A program made the translations under genes and the position numbers. The notes beneath the pieces were generated by a model. That model saw nothing but the letters and a program-made list of their open reading frames with translations. It was not told where the DNA came from and searched no databases. Source: Burkholderia sp. Ac-20365 (GTDB taxonomy: Bacteria; Pseudomonadota; Gammaproteobacteria; Burkholderiales; Burkholderiaceae). From it: a stretch of 64,000 bases of DNA. How positions within the stretch are numbered: position 1 is the stretch's first letter; every line of letters begins with the position of its first letter. Below, piece by piece: positions 28,288-37,330 of this stretch. The stretch covers positions 248,001-312,000 of the forward strand of contig NZ_JAAGPI010000003.1 in NCBI RefSeq assembly GCF_017104715.1, read 5' to 3'.

Positions 28288-29552
28288 GCGAGCACCTCGC
28301 GAGGATCGGTGATGCGTCCACGTAACGCCGACGCCGCAACCGTATAGGGTGAACCCAGATAGACCTGCGCGGTCTCGGCGCCCATGCGGCCTTTGAAGTT
28401 GCGCGCGGTGCTCGACACAACCGTGCTGCCTTCGGGAATCGAGCCGCCATAACCGGCACACGCGCCGCACGTCGTCGCGAGCACCTGCGCGCCAGCTGCT
28501 TCCAGCACATCCATCACACCTTCGCTTGCTGCTTGCGACTGGTCACGGATACTGGCCGGTGCGACGACGAGTTGCACGCCGTCGGCTACCCGGCGGCCGC
28601 GCAAGATGCTGGCTGCCGCGCGCAGGTCTTCGAGTTTCGCGCCCGTGCACGCGCCGATATAGGCGACCTGCACCGCGACATCGCCGAACGCGCTGACGTC
28701 ACGCGTATTCGCCGGACTGTGCGGCGCGGCCACTTGTGGCGCAAGTTGAGCGGCGTCGAAGTCATGCACCTCGACACGAGCTTGCGGATCGCTTTGCCAG
28801 CGCGCTGCATCGATTTCATCTTGCACGCCCACGGCGCGAAGATAGTCGACCGTAGTCGAATCCGGCGCAATCAGGCCGACCTGCGACCCCAGTTCCGCGC
28901 TCATGTTCGACAGCGTCATGCGTTCCTGCATCGACAGCGCGCTCACGGCCTCGCCGCAAAATTCGATGGCCTGATAGCGGCCGCCATTCATGCCGAAGCG
29001 GCCAATCATATGCAGCATCATGTCTTTCGCCGTCACGCCATATGCAAGACGATGACGCCAGTTCATCTGCAAGGTCTCCGGCACCTTGACCCAGATCTGC
29101 CCGGATACCGCGACGCCAAGCATCTCCGTACTGCCGATGCCGAACATGTAGGTGCCGAACGCGCCGCCTGTCGGCGAGTGCGAGTCGCCGCCCACGCAGA
29201 ACATGCCCGGTCGCAGGTGCCCACGTTCGGGCAGTACGACGTGGCAAATGCCGACACTGTCGTAGACGTTCGGCAACTGCTGCGCGCTCGCCCATTGACG
29301 CGCGATGCGCACGATCCGGCGCGATTCGTCGTCGGCCTCCGGCACATAGTGGTCGATCACGAGCGCAATCTTCGATTTGTCCCACAGCGATGCGCCGAGT
29401 TGTTCGAGCATCGGCTGCAAGCGGCGCGGGCCGCTCGAGTCATGAAACATCGCGAGATCGACGTTACACGTGACGATTTCCCCGACTTCGACTTCAGGCC
29501 GCCCGCAGGCCGCCGCAATCAGCTTTTGCGCAAGCGTTTGTGCTGCTGCCAT
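28284..29552 (-). CDS. LeuC-like hydratase large subunit
   Basis: A 422-aa aconitase-superfamily large subunit. The 4Fe-4S cysteines are in IGACTGAKLEDL and TTCGACAGYGG. GGDSHSPTGGAFGTYMFGIG and the FHDSSGP segment are also present. The length fits the homoaconitase/maleate hydratase-type LeuC branch. It starts 3 nt after the livF stop and overlaps the small subunit by 4 bp. The likely reaction is reversible hydration of a cis-unsaturated dicarboxylate such as a (methyl)maleate; the exact substrate is inferred from context only. Confidence 0.88.
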   Translation of the reverse strand: MAAAQTLAQKLIAAACGRPEVEVGEIVTCNVDLAMFHDSSGPRRLQPMLEQLGASLWDKSKIALVIDHYVPEADDESRRIVRIARQWASAQQLPNVYDSVGICHVVLPERGHLRPGMFCVGGDSHSPTGGAFGTYMFGIGSTEMLGVAVSGQIWVKVPETLQMNWRHRLAYGVTAKDMMLHMIGRFGMNGGRYQAIEFCGEAVSALSMQERMTLSNMSAELGSQVGLIAPDSTTVDYLRAVGVQDEIDAARWQSDPQARVEVHDFDAAQLAPQVAAPHSPANTRDVSAFGDVAVQVAYIGACTGAKLEDLRAAASILRGRRVADGVQLVVAPASIRDQSQAASEGVMDVLEAAGAQVLATTCGACAGYGGSIPEGSTVVSSTARNFKGRMGAETAQVYLGSPYTVAASALRGRITDPREVLA

Positions 29553-29555
29553 CGA

Positions 29556-30266
29556 CTACATCCCCAAATAGGCGCGACGCAATTCGTCGCTGGCCATCAA
29601 ATCCGCACAGGTGCCGGAGTACTGGACCAGCCCGTTCTCCAGCACGTAGCCGCGCTGCCCCGCTTCGAGCGACTGGGCAACGTTCTGTTCGACCAGCAGG
29701 ATCGCGAGTCCGTCGCTACGCAGCCGCGCAATCAGCGCAAACATTTCTTCGACCATCAGCGGCGACAATCCCAGCGACGGTTCGTCCAGAATCAGCAAAC
29801 GCGGCTCGGCCATCAAGCCGCGACCGATCGCGAGCATCTGCTGCTCGCCGCCCGACATCGTGCCCGCCGGCTGATCGAGCCGTTCGCCAAGACGCGGGAA
29901 AATCTCCAGCATCCGCGCGAGATTACGGCGGCGGTTCGGCTTGCCGCGCGTGTAGGCGCCAAGCTCGAGGTTTTCGAGCACGCTCAGGTTCGGAAAAATT
30001 CGCCGCCCTTCCGGCACCTGGATCAGACCGGCTCCGACCACTGCGCGGTAGTGCCGCCCCGTGAGGTCGTGACCGTCGAAACGCACGGCGCCTTGCCATA
30101 CAGGATTAATGCCGCACACCGTGTTGTTCAGCGTGGTCTTGCCGACACCGTTACTGCCGAGCAGCACGACAATCTCGCCTTCGTCGACACGCATGTCCAC
30201 GCCGCGCAGCACTTCGGTGCGCCCATAGCCGGTGCGAAGCCCGCTCACTTCAAGCAATGCGCTCAC
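29556..30266 (-). CDS. livF: Branched-chain-type ABC transporter ATPase LivF
   Basis: A 236-aa cytoplasmic ABC ATPase. Walker A is GSNGVGKTT, the signature is MSGGEQQMLAIGRGLM, and Walker B is RLLILDEPSLGLSP. The LivF-type sequence pairs with livG immediately upstream (4-bp overlap). It energises uptake of the operon's substrate through the LivHM channel. Confidence 0.93.
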   Translation of the reverse strand: MSALLEVSGLRTGYGRTEVLRGVDMRVDEGEIVVLLGSNGVGKTTLNNTVCGINPVWQGAVRFDGHDLTGRHYRAVVGAGLIQVPEGRRIFPNLSVLENLELGAYTRGKPNRRRNLARMLEIFPRLGERLDQPAGTMSGGEQQMLAIGRGLMAEPRLLILDEPSLGLSPLMVEEMFALIARLRSDGLAILLVEQNVAQSLEAGQRGYVLENGLVQYSGTCADLMASDELRRAYLGM

Positions 30267-31018
30267 CGAAGTTCTCCTTCACGTGCCAGCCGTTTGGCCG
30301 TGCCGTGACCGAGATAGGCTTCGATCACCGCCGGGTCCGATGTCACTTCACGTGGCGTGCCGCCTGCGATCAAGCGGCCTTGCGCCAGCACCCATACGTG
30401 TTCAGCGAGACTCATCACCGCGCGCATCACGTGCTCGATCATTAGCACCGTCACGCCGCTGTCGACGAGACCGCGAATAACCGGGATCATTTCGTCGATC
30501 TCGCTTGGGTTCAGCCCTGCGAGCACTTCATCGAGCAACAGCAAACGAGGCTTCGTCGCAAGCGCTCGCGCCAGTTCGAGACGCTTGCGGCCACCCACGG
30601 TCAGGTCAGCCGCGGGTTTATCGAGGTTGGCATGCAGGTTCACCCGTTCGGCGACTTCTTCTGCAGCGGCCAGCGCGGCCCGCCGCCCAGGTTGATGCAG
30701 GTGTGCGCCAACCGCAATGTTCTCACGCACAGTCTGTGCGCCGAACGGCTGCACGATCTGGAACGTGCGCGTCAAGCCGAGCCTGGCCGACTGATGCGGC
30801 GCCATCCCCGTAATGTCGCGCCCGAGATACTGCACGCGCCCCGCGCCAGGACGAAGAAACCCCGATAGCAATGCGAACAGCGTCGTCTTGCCGGCACCGT
30901 TCGGACCGACGAGTGCCGTCAGCGTGTTGGGCATGACATCGAGACTGACGTCCTGCACCGCCTTCAGGCCACCGAATGTGACGGACAGGCCACGAGCCTG
31001 CAAAAGCGCATCAGACAC
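30263..31018 (-). CDS. livG: Branched-chain-type ABC transporter ATPase LivG
   Basis: A 251-aa ABC ATPase with Walker A GPNGAGKTTLFALLSG, signature LTVGGRKRLELARALA (a common LivG variant) and Walker B RLLLLDEVLAGLNPSE. LivG-type members have the C-terminal VIEAYLG tail, present here. It overlaps livM by 8 bp and livF by 4 bp, so the four transport genes are tightly coupled. Confidence 0.93.
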   Translation of the reverse strand: MSDALLQARGLSVTFGGLKAVQDVSLDVMPNTLTALVGPNGAGKTTLFALLSGFLRPGAGRVQYLGRDITGMAPHQSARLGLTRTFQIVQPFGAQTVRENIAVGAHLHQPGRRAALAAAEEVAERVNLHANLDKPAADLTVGGRKRLELARALATKPRLLLLDEVLAGLNPSEIDEMIPVIRGLVDSGVTVLMIEHVMRAVMSLAEHVWVLAQGRLIAGGTPREVTSDPAVIEAYLGHGTAKRLAREGELR

Positions 31019-32009
31019 GGGCTTCCTCCTTGCGCTCGCGGGCGCGATCCAGTTTCGCCGGCCGGCCCATCATGCGACGCGCCGACATGCCCGCCCCCGT
31101 CAGGCCGCGCGGCGAAAACATGACGATCACCACCAGCACCACGCCATAGATCACCATGCTGATACCCGGCAATTCGCCGAACAGGTTGCGCGTCGATTCA
31201 CCGAGGACATAAAGAAGCGCTGCGCCGACTACCGGTCCCCATAACGTGCCGACTCCGCCGACAATCACGCCCACCAGCGCTTCGATCGAGATCGCCGGAC
31301 CAAACGCGATACCTGCATCGATGTACTGGAACATCTGCACATAGCACGCGCCCGCCGCACCCATGAACGCCGCCGACAACGCAACCGCGCCCAGCTTCAC
31401 GCGCACGGGATCTACGCCGATCGCCCGCGCGGCGCTTTCGTTGTCACGCACTGCCTGCAGGTATGCGCCGAAACGTGAATGACGCAACCATGTGGTGACC
31501 AGCAACGCAGCCAGCACGAATGCCAGCAGCAGATACACATAGCCGCGCCTGGACCCAAACTGGAGATTCGCCGCGCTTGCATGCAACGGCACCATCAGAC
31601 CCACGCCGCCGCCCGTGAACGACACCGACACCGCAAGAATGCGCGCCACTTCGGCAAAGGCCAGCGTCACCAGCGCGAAGTAGGAACCCTTGAGTCCGCC
31701 GCGAAACGCGAGCGCGCCCACCACCAGCCCGGCAAATGCGCCGAATGCGATTGCAACCGGCAACGCAAGCCACGGATTCCAGCCCCAGCTCAATTGCGCA
31801 ATGGCCTGCGTGTACGCACCGACGCCGAAGAACAATGCATGTCCAAACGACAATTGCCCGCCATAGCCGCCGAGAATGTTCCATGATTGCGATAGCAACA
31901 CCGCATAGAGCGACATCATCAGAAACGTGAGCAGCACGCCGGATTGCAGCACGCTCGCGGCCACGGCGAGCAGCACACCGAAGATCAGGATCGAACGAAC
32001 GTCGCGCAT
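31011..32009 (-). CDS. livM: Branched-chain-type ABC transporter permease LivM
   Basis: A 332-aa inner-membrane permease with about 8-10 hydrophobic segments. LivM-family signatures are present: GGYGGQLSFGHALFFGVGAY near the first third and the later ALVGVIVGGVGTLWGPVVGA. The C-terminus is basic and cytoplasmic. It sits between livH (3-bp gap) and livG. Confidence 0.92.
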   Translation of the reverse strand: MRDVRSILIFGVLLAVAASVLQSGVLLTFLMMSLYAVLLSQSWNILGGYGGQLSFGHALFFGVGAYTQAIAQLSWGWNPWLALPVAIAFGAFAGLVVGALAFRGGLKGSYFALVTLAFAEVARILAVSVSFTGGGVGLMVPLHASAANLQFGSRRGYVYLLLAFVLAALLVTTWLRHSRFGAYLQAVRDNESAARAIGVDPVRVKLGAVALSAAFMGAAGACYVQMFQYIDAGIAFGPAISIEALVGVIVGGVGTLWGPVVGAALLYVLGESTRNLFGELPGISMVIYGVVLVVIVMFSPRGLTGAGMSARRMMGRPAKLDRARERKEEARV

Positions 32010-32012
32010 CAG

Positions 32013-32883
32013 TCAGGCCCTCGCACCGAAAAGCCCTTGAGGGCGCACCAGCAGCACAAAAATGAAGATCGCGAAGATGCCCATCTGGCCAAGTGAATCA
32101 CCAAACCACAAACCCCCGAGTGACTCGACCACGCCGATGAGCAGGCCACCGACCAACGCGCCCGCAAAGCTGCCCATGCCGCCCAGCACCACGATCGTGA
32201 ACGCGATCAGCACGAAGCCGCTTCCCACCTGGGGATTGACGTAGTACGTCGGCAACAGGAAACAGGCCGCCGCGCCGAGACATGCCATGCCGATGCCAAA
32301 GGACAGCGCGTAGACCTTGTCGACATCGATACCCATCAGCTTCGCGCCGTGCTTCTCGCGTGAAACCGCGCGTATCGCGCGGCCCAGATCGGTCATGCGG
32401 ATGATCAGGAACAACACCGCCGCGACGACCAGCGCCCCGAAAAAGGCGATGACCTTGGGCAAGGCGATCATGGCCGGGCCGATTTCGACCGTCGACAGCG
32501 TGTACGCTGTTTCGATGTTGCGCGTATCGGAATGGAACCAGACGAGCGCGAGGTTTTCGAGCACGATGGACAGACCGAGCGTAACCAGCAGAATGTTTTC
32601 GTCCTTGCCGTTGCTCGCGCGGTTGATCACGAATCGCTGCAGCAGGTAGCCAAACGCGAACATGCCGAGCGTCACGATGGGCAACGCCACGTACGGGTCG
32701 ATGCCCAGCCGCTCCTTCAGCAGAAAGACCGCATAGAGCGCGATCATCAGCGCCGCGCCGTGCGCGAAGTTGATGATACAGCACGCCATAGATCAGCGAG
32801 AGGCCAAGCGCAATGAGTGCATACACGGCACCCGTGGTCAGTCCGTTGAGCAGCGCCGACAAAAGGATGACGGGATCGAACAT
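32013..32883 (-). pseudogene. livH: ABC transporter permease LivH, apparent frameshift
   Basis: A LivH-type permease split into two frames. The first 36 residues (MFDPVILLSALLNGLTTGAV, ending in LSLIYGVL) end where the family continues with IINFAHGA, which here is found in another frame (ATC ATC AAC TTC). After CTG only a single T precedes ATC where a codon such as CGT is expected, so 2 nt are missing at about 32778. All later permease features (VVLGGMGSFAGALVGGLLIG and VRPQGLFG at the end) are intact. If real, this would inactivate the importer. It is the second 2-nt gap in this cluster, so a sequencing artefact should be excluded. Confidence 0.8.
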
Positions 32884-32891
32884 GCGCCGCC

Positions 32892-34097
32892 TCAGCTCTT
32901 GAGCGGAAATTGCGGCGCGACTTCGCGATACGGGGGCGGCAGCACGACCTTGATATCGCCACCGAGTACCTGTGTCAGCAGCGGCTGCGCGCCCGTGTTC
33001 TGACCGTTGACGAAATGCGTCGGTCCATACGGCATCATGTGATCTTTAAACGTGCTCGCTGCAAGCGCCGCGTTGATTGCCGCGCGATCGGCCGATCTGG
33101 CGCGCTCGAGCGCATCGGCAAGCAGCATCGTCGCGGTGTACGTCATGAACACTTCATACGAAAAATACGCGCCCTTTGCCTCGACCCGCTTGCGCAATGG
33201 TCCGACGCGCGCATCCTTCGGATTGAACCAGTGGTTGCAATCGATGATGCCGTCGGCAATATCCGGAAACTCCTTCAGGAACTTGTAGCTCGACGCCGCG
33301 CCGCCCAGCACCGAATAGATTGCTTTCGGACGAACCCTCTGCTGCTTCATCGCGCGCAGCAGCAGCGCGTACTCGTTGTAGTAGTTTGCCGGGATGACGA
33401 TATCCGGATTGACTGCACGCATGCGCAACACGATATTGTTGAAGTCGCGCGTCGGATTCGGATGCTTGATGACTTCCTTGATCTCGAAGCCGTACTTCGG
33501 CAGTTCGCTGCTCAGCAATGCAGCCGTACCCGTGCCGAACAGCGACTCTTCGTGCACGATCATCACCGTTTTGGCGGGCTTGCCGGCGTCGGTATTCAGT
33601 GCGTTGAGATTCTCCACCGCGCGCGCACTGCACATCCGGTAGCCGGGACCGAAGCGGAATGTATTGGTCAGGCCGCGCTCGACGATCTGATCCGCCACGC
33701 CCACGTCGACGACATGCGGCAAGCCGTATTTCGCAGCCGTTTGCGTCGTCGCGAGACAGATTGCCGATGCATAGGCACCGACAATCGCCGAGACGCCGGC
33801 CTCGTTCATTCTCTCGACTTCGGCCGCACCGGCTTCGGGACGCGACTGCGCATCGCCCAGTACCGGCTCGATCAGCGCGCCGCCCAGCGACTTGATTCCG
33901 CCCGCGTTGTTGATGTCCTCGATGGCCAGCAGCGCACCGAGACGACATTGCTGCCCCGAATATGCCACCGCGCCCGTGACAGGATGCAGCACACCGACCT
34001 TGATGCTCCTGGCGTTCGCCGCGCGCGCGACCCAAGGTGCGGCAACCAGTGCGGCTGCGGCGGTGGACTGACGCAGAAATATGCGACGCGAACTCAT
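32892..34097 (-). CDS. ABC transporter binding protein, branched-chain/amide type
   Basis: A 401-aa periplasmic binding protein. The N-terminus SSRRIFLRQS plus a hydrophobic stretch (AAAALVAAPWVARA) resembles a Tat signal peptide with a cleavage site near ARA. The mature sequence begins IKVGVLHPVTGAVAYSGQQC, as in the Leu/amide-binding family (urea, amide and short-chain amide binders are close relatives). It is followed by livHMGF, so this is the specificity component of the importer. An amide or imide ligand would suit the hyuAB genes downstream. Confidence 0.9.
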   Translation of the reverse strand: MSSRRIFLRQSTAAAALVAAPWVARAANARSIKVGVLHPVTGAVAYSGQQCRLGALLAIEDINNAGGIKSLGGALIEPVLGDAQSRPEAGAAEVERMNEAGVSAIVGAYASAICLATTQTAAKYGLPHVVDVGVADQIVERGLTNTFRFGPGYRMCSARAVENLNALNTDAGKPAKTVMIVHEESLFGTGTAALLSSELPKYGFEIKEVIKHPNPTRDFNNIVLRMRAVNPDIVIPANYYNEYALLLRAMKQQRVRPKAIYSVLGGAASSYKFLKEFPDIADGIIDCNHWFNPKDARVGPLRKRVEAKGAYFSYEVFMTYTATMLLADALERARSADRAAINAALAASTFKDHMMPYGPTHFVNGQNTGAQPLLTQVLGGDIKVVLPPPYREVAPQFPLKS

Positions 34098-34117
34098 GCG
34101 AACTCCGTTGGATAGCG

Positions 34118-34933
34118 TTAGTTGAATGTGGCGGACAGTTCTTCGCTGACCCAGACCTTGGCGTCGATGTCGCCGATTCGCGAGAGCTGTAGTTGATATT
34201 GATAACGGTCGGGCCTGTACAGGCCTTGCAACAGTTGTACGGGTCGCTCGTCGGTGTCACGCACCAGGCGGGTGACCGCGAGCAGCGCCGAACCGACCGC
34301 GACATCCAGATGGCGTGCCACTACGGCATCGGCAAGGCACGCGGAAATGGTTTGTGTCGCGCCGCCGAGTTGCACGCCCGCTTCCTCGAGCAACATCAGC
34401 AAGGGCTTGCGCTTAAGGTCGCGGCTTTTGATTTCCGCCACGGCTTTCGGCACGTGCGTGGTGATGAACGAGACAGGGCCCGCCGACGTGCTGCGCACCC
34501 GCACGCTCTTATAGACGGCGTCGCCCACAGCCAGGTGCAGCGCTTCGGCGACTGCTTCCGAGGCGAGCACCACCGTACTGTCGAGCACTTCGACCGTGGT
34601 CCGAAGGCCCATATTGACGATGTTTTCCAGCAGGCCGGTCAGATGCGCTTTCTGGCGCGAAACCGGCGCAGCTTTCGAATCACCCTGCTTTTTTCCTGCG
34701 GCAACGCGCAGCGGCCACGTACCTATGCCGGGTCGCCGCGTTACCAACCCATCCGCGACGAGCATCTCCATTGCCTTGCGTATCGTGATGCGTGCGACTG
34801 AAAACTGTTCGGCGAGAAGGTGTTCGCCGGGCATGCCTTCGTCGTCGAAGCGGCCTTCCTGAAGTTGCTCGCGCAACACCAGGTAGATCTGGTGATATTT
34901 CGGCAGTGGCAGCGTCGTTTCCATGGAGGTCAC
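34118..34933 (-). CDS. GntR/HutC-family transcriptional regulator
   Basis: A 271-aa GntR regulator of the HutC (UTRA) type. The winged helix covers about residues 12-75 (KYHQIYLVLREQLQEGRFDD, EQFSVARITIRKAMEMLVAD, GLVTRRPGIGTW), and the ligand-binding domain covers about 95-265. The start is GTG 34933, or the ATG three codons later; neither has a strong Shine-Dalgarno sequence. It is first in the minus-strand cluster, 20 bp before the binding-protein gene, so it is likely the local repressor of the transport and catabolic operon. Confidence 0.88.
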   Translation of the reverse strand: MTSMETTLPLPKYHQIYLVLREQLQEGRFDDEGMPGEHLLAEQFSVARITIRKAMEMLVADGLVTRRPGIGTWPLRVAAGKKQGDSKAAPVSRQKAHLTGLLENIVNMGLRTTVEVLDSTVVLASEAVAEALHLAVGDAVYKSVRVRSTSAGPVSFITTHVPKAVAEIKSRDLKRKPLLMLLEEAGVQLGGATQTISACLADAVVARHLDVAVGSALLAVTRLVRDTDERPVQLLQGLYRPDRYQYQLQLSRIGDIDAKVWVSEELSATFN

Positions 34934-35522
34934 TCTAGAAGTGTCGTAATGTCAGGTCAATAGAACAAACTGGAAAATAAAGATTGTTCTACTTCGTACG
35001 CGCCTATGAAGGCCAAACTCCTCGTAAGAGGTTCGCAAGCTTTGCTTCCGTCGCCGGATCTTCTCCGGGGCGAATCAAATACATGCACGCAACGGGTTGC
35101 ATAGCCGGTACCGTATAACCAGTGGAACAAGCACCGTACCAGCTTGTTCCATCGGGAAAACACCGAAAAATCCGGGCGCCGCAGACGACTCAACATTCTG
35201 CGCGGCAATAGGACATTTTGCGCATCAAATGTTCCATTGACAAGACAAAATAGGCCGCTTAATTTTCGTCGCAAATAAGAGCCGCTGCGATTCTGATTGC
35301 TACCCGTCGACTACGATGCGCGCCAGTCGTGCCATCGGAACGCGCATGCACGCGCTATTGATAGCCCCCGACAGTCAAGCGATCACACCGGTATTGCATC
35401 AATCTAGTTTGCTTAGGATGCCTGCTTTGCAGTTAGCCTCGCGGCCGGCGAATCATGACCGTGAAACTTGCTCTTGGTTTCGCACTAAGGGACCCATGTC
35501 AACAAATAATTCTGGAAACAGG
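34934..35522. other. Divergent gntR/porin intergenic region
   Basis: About 590 bp between divergent genes. No coding sequence is convincing; an in-frame extension of the porin up to 35316 has no signal-peptide logic. The region is comparatively AT-rich near 34960-35000 and 35230-35280, as expected for promoters in both directions. Confidence 0.5.
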
Positions 35523-36713
35523 ATGAAAAAGTCAATTTGTATCGCCGGAGTCATCGGAGCACTCGGATCGTATTGCGCAGTCGCGCAGGCGCAGAGCAGT
35601 GTCACCCTTTACGGTATTGTCGATGAAGGCCTGACGTTCAACAACAACTCCCATGGTTCACACCAGTACAGCCTCGTGAGCGGTGAAATTCAGGCGAGCC
35701 GGTGGGGTTTGAAAGGCGTTGAAGATCTTGGCAGCGGCATGAAGGCGCTTTTCGTCCTCGAAGGCGGCATGGATCTCAGCAGCGGGAAGCTCGGCCAGGG
35801 CGGGCTGCTCTTCGGGCGCCAGCTGTACATCGGCCTGGGCACACCGTATGGCACGGTGACACTTGGCCGTCAGTACGATTCCGTGGTCGACTATGTCGGT
35901 CTGTTCGAAGTCGGCGATCAATGGGGCGGCTTCTACACCGCGCATCCGGGCGACCTCGACAATATCAACAACTCGAATCGCGTCAACAACGCGATCAAGT
36001 ACACGAGCAGTAACTATGGCGGCTTCACGTTCGGCGGCGTGTATAGCCTCGGCGGTGTAGCGGGAAATATCAGCCAGAATCAGATCTGGTCGCTTGGTGG
36101 CTCGTACTACAACGGCCCGCTCGGACTCGGCGTCGGCTACCTGAACATCCGGAATCCGAACACCTCGTTCTACGGCACCAGCGCACTTGCGAATACGACG
36201 GGCTCCGCGCCGCTCGCGTCGCTGAATAACATCGCGTCGCCGGTGTTTTCCGGCTTTGCCAATGCGCGGACCCAGGAGGTATACGCGGCGGGCGGCGCGT
36301 ATACCTATGGTGCTGCTACGTTTGGCGGTACCTATTCGAATACGCGTTTCGACGATCTCAACGGCGGCGGATCAGGTCCGAATCCATTCGGCAATCGCGG
36401 TACCGCGATGTTCAACAACGTCGAAGTCAACGTCAAGTATCAGATAACGCCTGCATTCCTCGTCGGCGTGGCCTATGACTACACGAAAGGCAGTTCTGTA
36501 AGCGGCCGGGACGGCGCAACCTATCATCAGGCGCAGGCAGGTGCGGACTACTTCCTCTCGAAGCGCACGGATGTGTACTTCGTCGGGATCTATCAGAAAG
36601 CATCCGGTACGGATTCGACTGGCAGCAGCGCGGTGGCTGCGATTAACGGCGTCACGCCATCGAATGACAACCATCAGCTTGTACTGCGAGTGGGGATGCG
36701 TCACAAGTTCTGA
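35523..36713 (+). CDS. Gram-negative trimeric porin (Burkholderiales type)
   Basis: A 396-aa outer-membrane porin. The ATG at 35523 has GGAAACAGG upstream and is followed by a Sec signal peptide (MKKSICIAGVIGALGSYCAV, cleavage near AQA-QSS). The mature protein begins SSVTLYGIVDEGLTFNNN, has repeated aromatic beta-strand patterns and ends in Phe (MRHKF), the beta-barrel assembly signal. GRQYDSVVDYVG and NRVNNAIKYTS belong to the OmpC-like family of beta-proteobacteria. It may pass the substrate of the adjacent catabolic operon. Confidence 0.93.
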   Translation: MKKSICIAGVIGALGSYCAVAQAQSSVTLYGIVDEGLTFNNNSHGSHQYSLVSGEIQASRWGLKGVEDLGSGMKALFVLEGGMDLSSGKLGQGGLLFGRQLYIGLGTPYGTVTLGRQYDSVVDYVGLFEVGDQWGGFYTAHPGDLDNINNSNRVNNAIKYTSSNYGGFTFGGVYSLGGVAGNISQNQIWSLGGSYYNGPLGLGVGYLNIRNPNTSFYGTSALANTTGSAPLASLNNIASPVFSGFANARTQEVYAAGGAYTYGAATFGGTYSNTRFDDLNGGGSGPNPFGNRGTAMFNNVEVNVKYQITPAFLVGVAYDYTKGSSVSGRDGATYHQAQAGADYFLSKRTDVYFVGIYQKASGTDSTGSSAVAAINGVTPSNDNHQLVLRVGMRHKF

Positions 36714-36719
36714 TGTGAA

Positions 36720-36739
36720 GCGGCGACGTATGTCGCCGC
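36720..36739 (+). terminator. Hairpin after porin gene
   Basis: GCGGCGAC-GTAT-GTCGCCGC forms a perfect 8-bp GC-rich stem starting 6 nt after the porin stop. There is no U-tract, so termination strength is uncertain. Confidence 0.5.
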
Positions 36740-36830
36740 GTTGAGAAGCACTGACCGATGATGGGACACGCTTCCATCCGGTAGAAGGCAATTGGCCATC
36801 CGTCTTAAAAAAAATGCTTGCTTCCCTGTC

Positions 36831-36970
36831 CGGGGTAATCGAATGAAACGGACTTCCCCTCCTGCTGGCGTTGACGAAGCCTAAACTTTCCATCATGGCG
36901 CTTTGATGCCGACTCGCGGCTTCCGCCGCAGCCTCGGGACGGGGAAGTCCCTTTCATTCGAATACCCCCG
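36831..36970. repeat. 140-bp element with about 29-bp inverted ends (MITE-like)
   Basis: The left arm 36831-36859 and right arm 36941-36970 are inverted copies: both contain TCGAATGAAA and GGACTTCCCC, with about three differences and one extra base. The 81-bp interior has no coding capacity. It resembles a miniature inverted-repeat element or a long cruciform. I cannot name a parent IS from the ends. Confidence 0.5.
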
Positions 36971-37330
36971 TGAGCACACGTTCGCTCACTAAAGCAAAGT
37001 TGTGCCTATCGTGGTGCGTCGTGAAATTCCCCGCTCAGGCACACTGGCAAAGGATCCGGTGGCAATTTCCATTGCAAGTAAATCTTTGGTCCGCCCCAGT
37101 TTTGCAACCCCTGAAGCTTGATGCAGTGTTGGCTTGCTCGAATCTATCCGGCGTCGAAGTGGGGACAACTTCCCCGCGCCACGATGAAGTTCGCGCCTGC
37201 GGCCCCCACAAAGTTGAGCGGCTTCGGGAGCCTCTTTACTTGCCGGGGTGTTCCGCAGGCCGGTATGCCGTTCACGTCATCAGGTTTCAGTCGTCGCAAA
37301 AGCAGAGAGGTTGATTGAGGCTGTGCGTGT
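36971..37330. other. Intergenic, degenerate sequence
   Basis: About 360 bp left of the IS110-like gene. It holds AAAGTTGTGCCTATC (36996-37010), one mismatch from the repeat copies near 38430 and 38605, and a small palindrome GGGGACAACTTCCCC. I see no gene. Confidence 0.4.

Noticed and set aside
28533..30308. A 591-codon plus-strand open frame
   Set aside because: It is antisense to the leuC-like and livF genes, whose motifs are complete.
32910..34115. A 401-codon plus-strand open frame opposite the binding-protein gene
   Set aside because: Arg/His-rich mirror of a gene with a clear signal peptide and family sequence.
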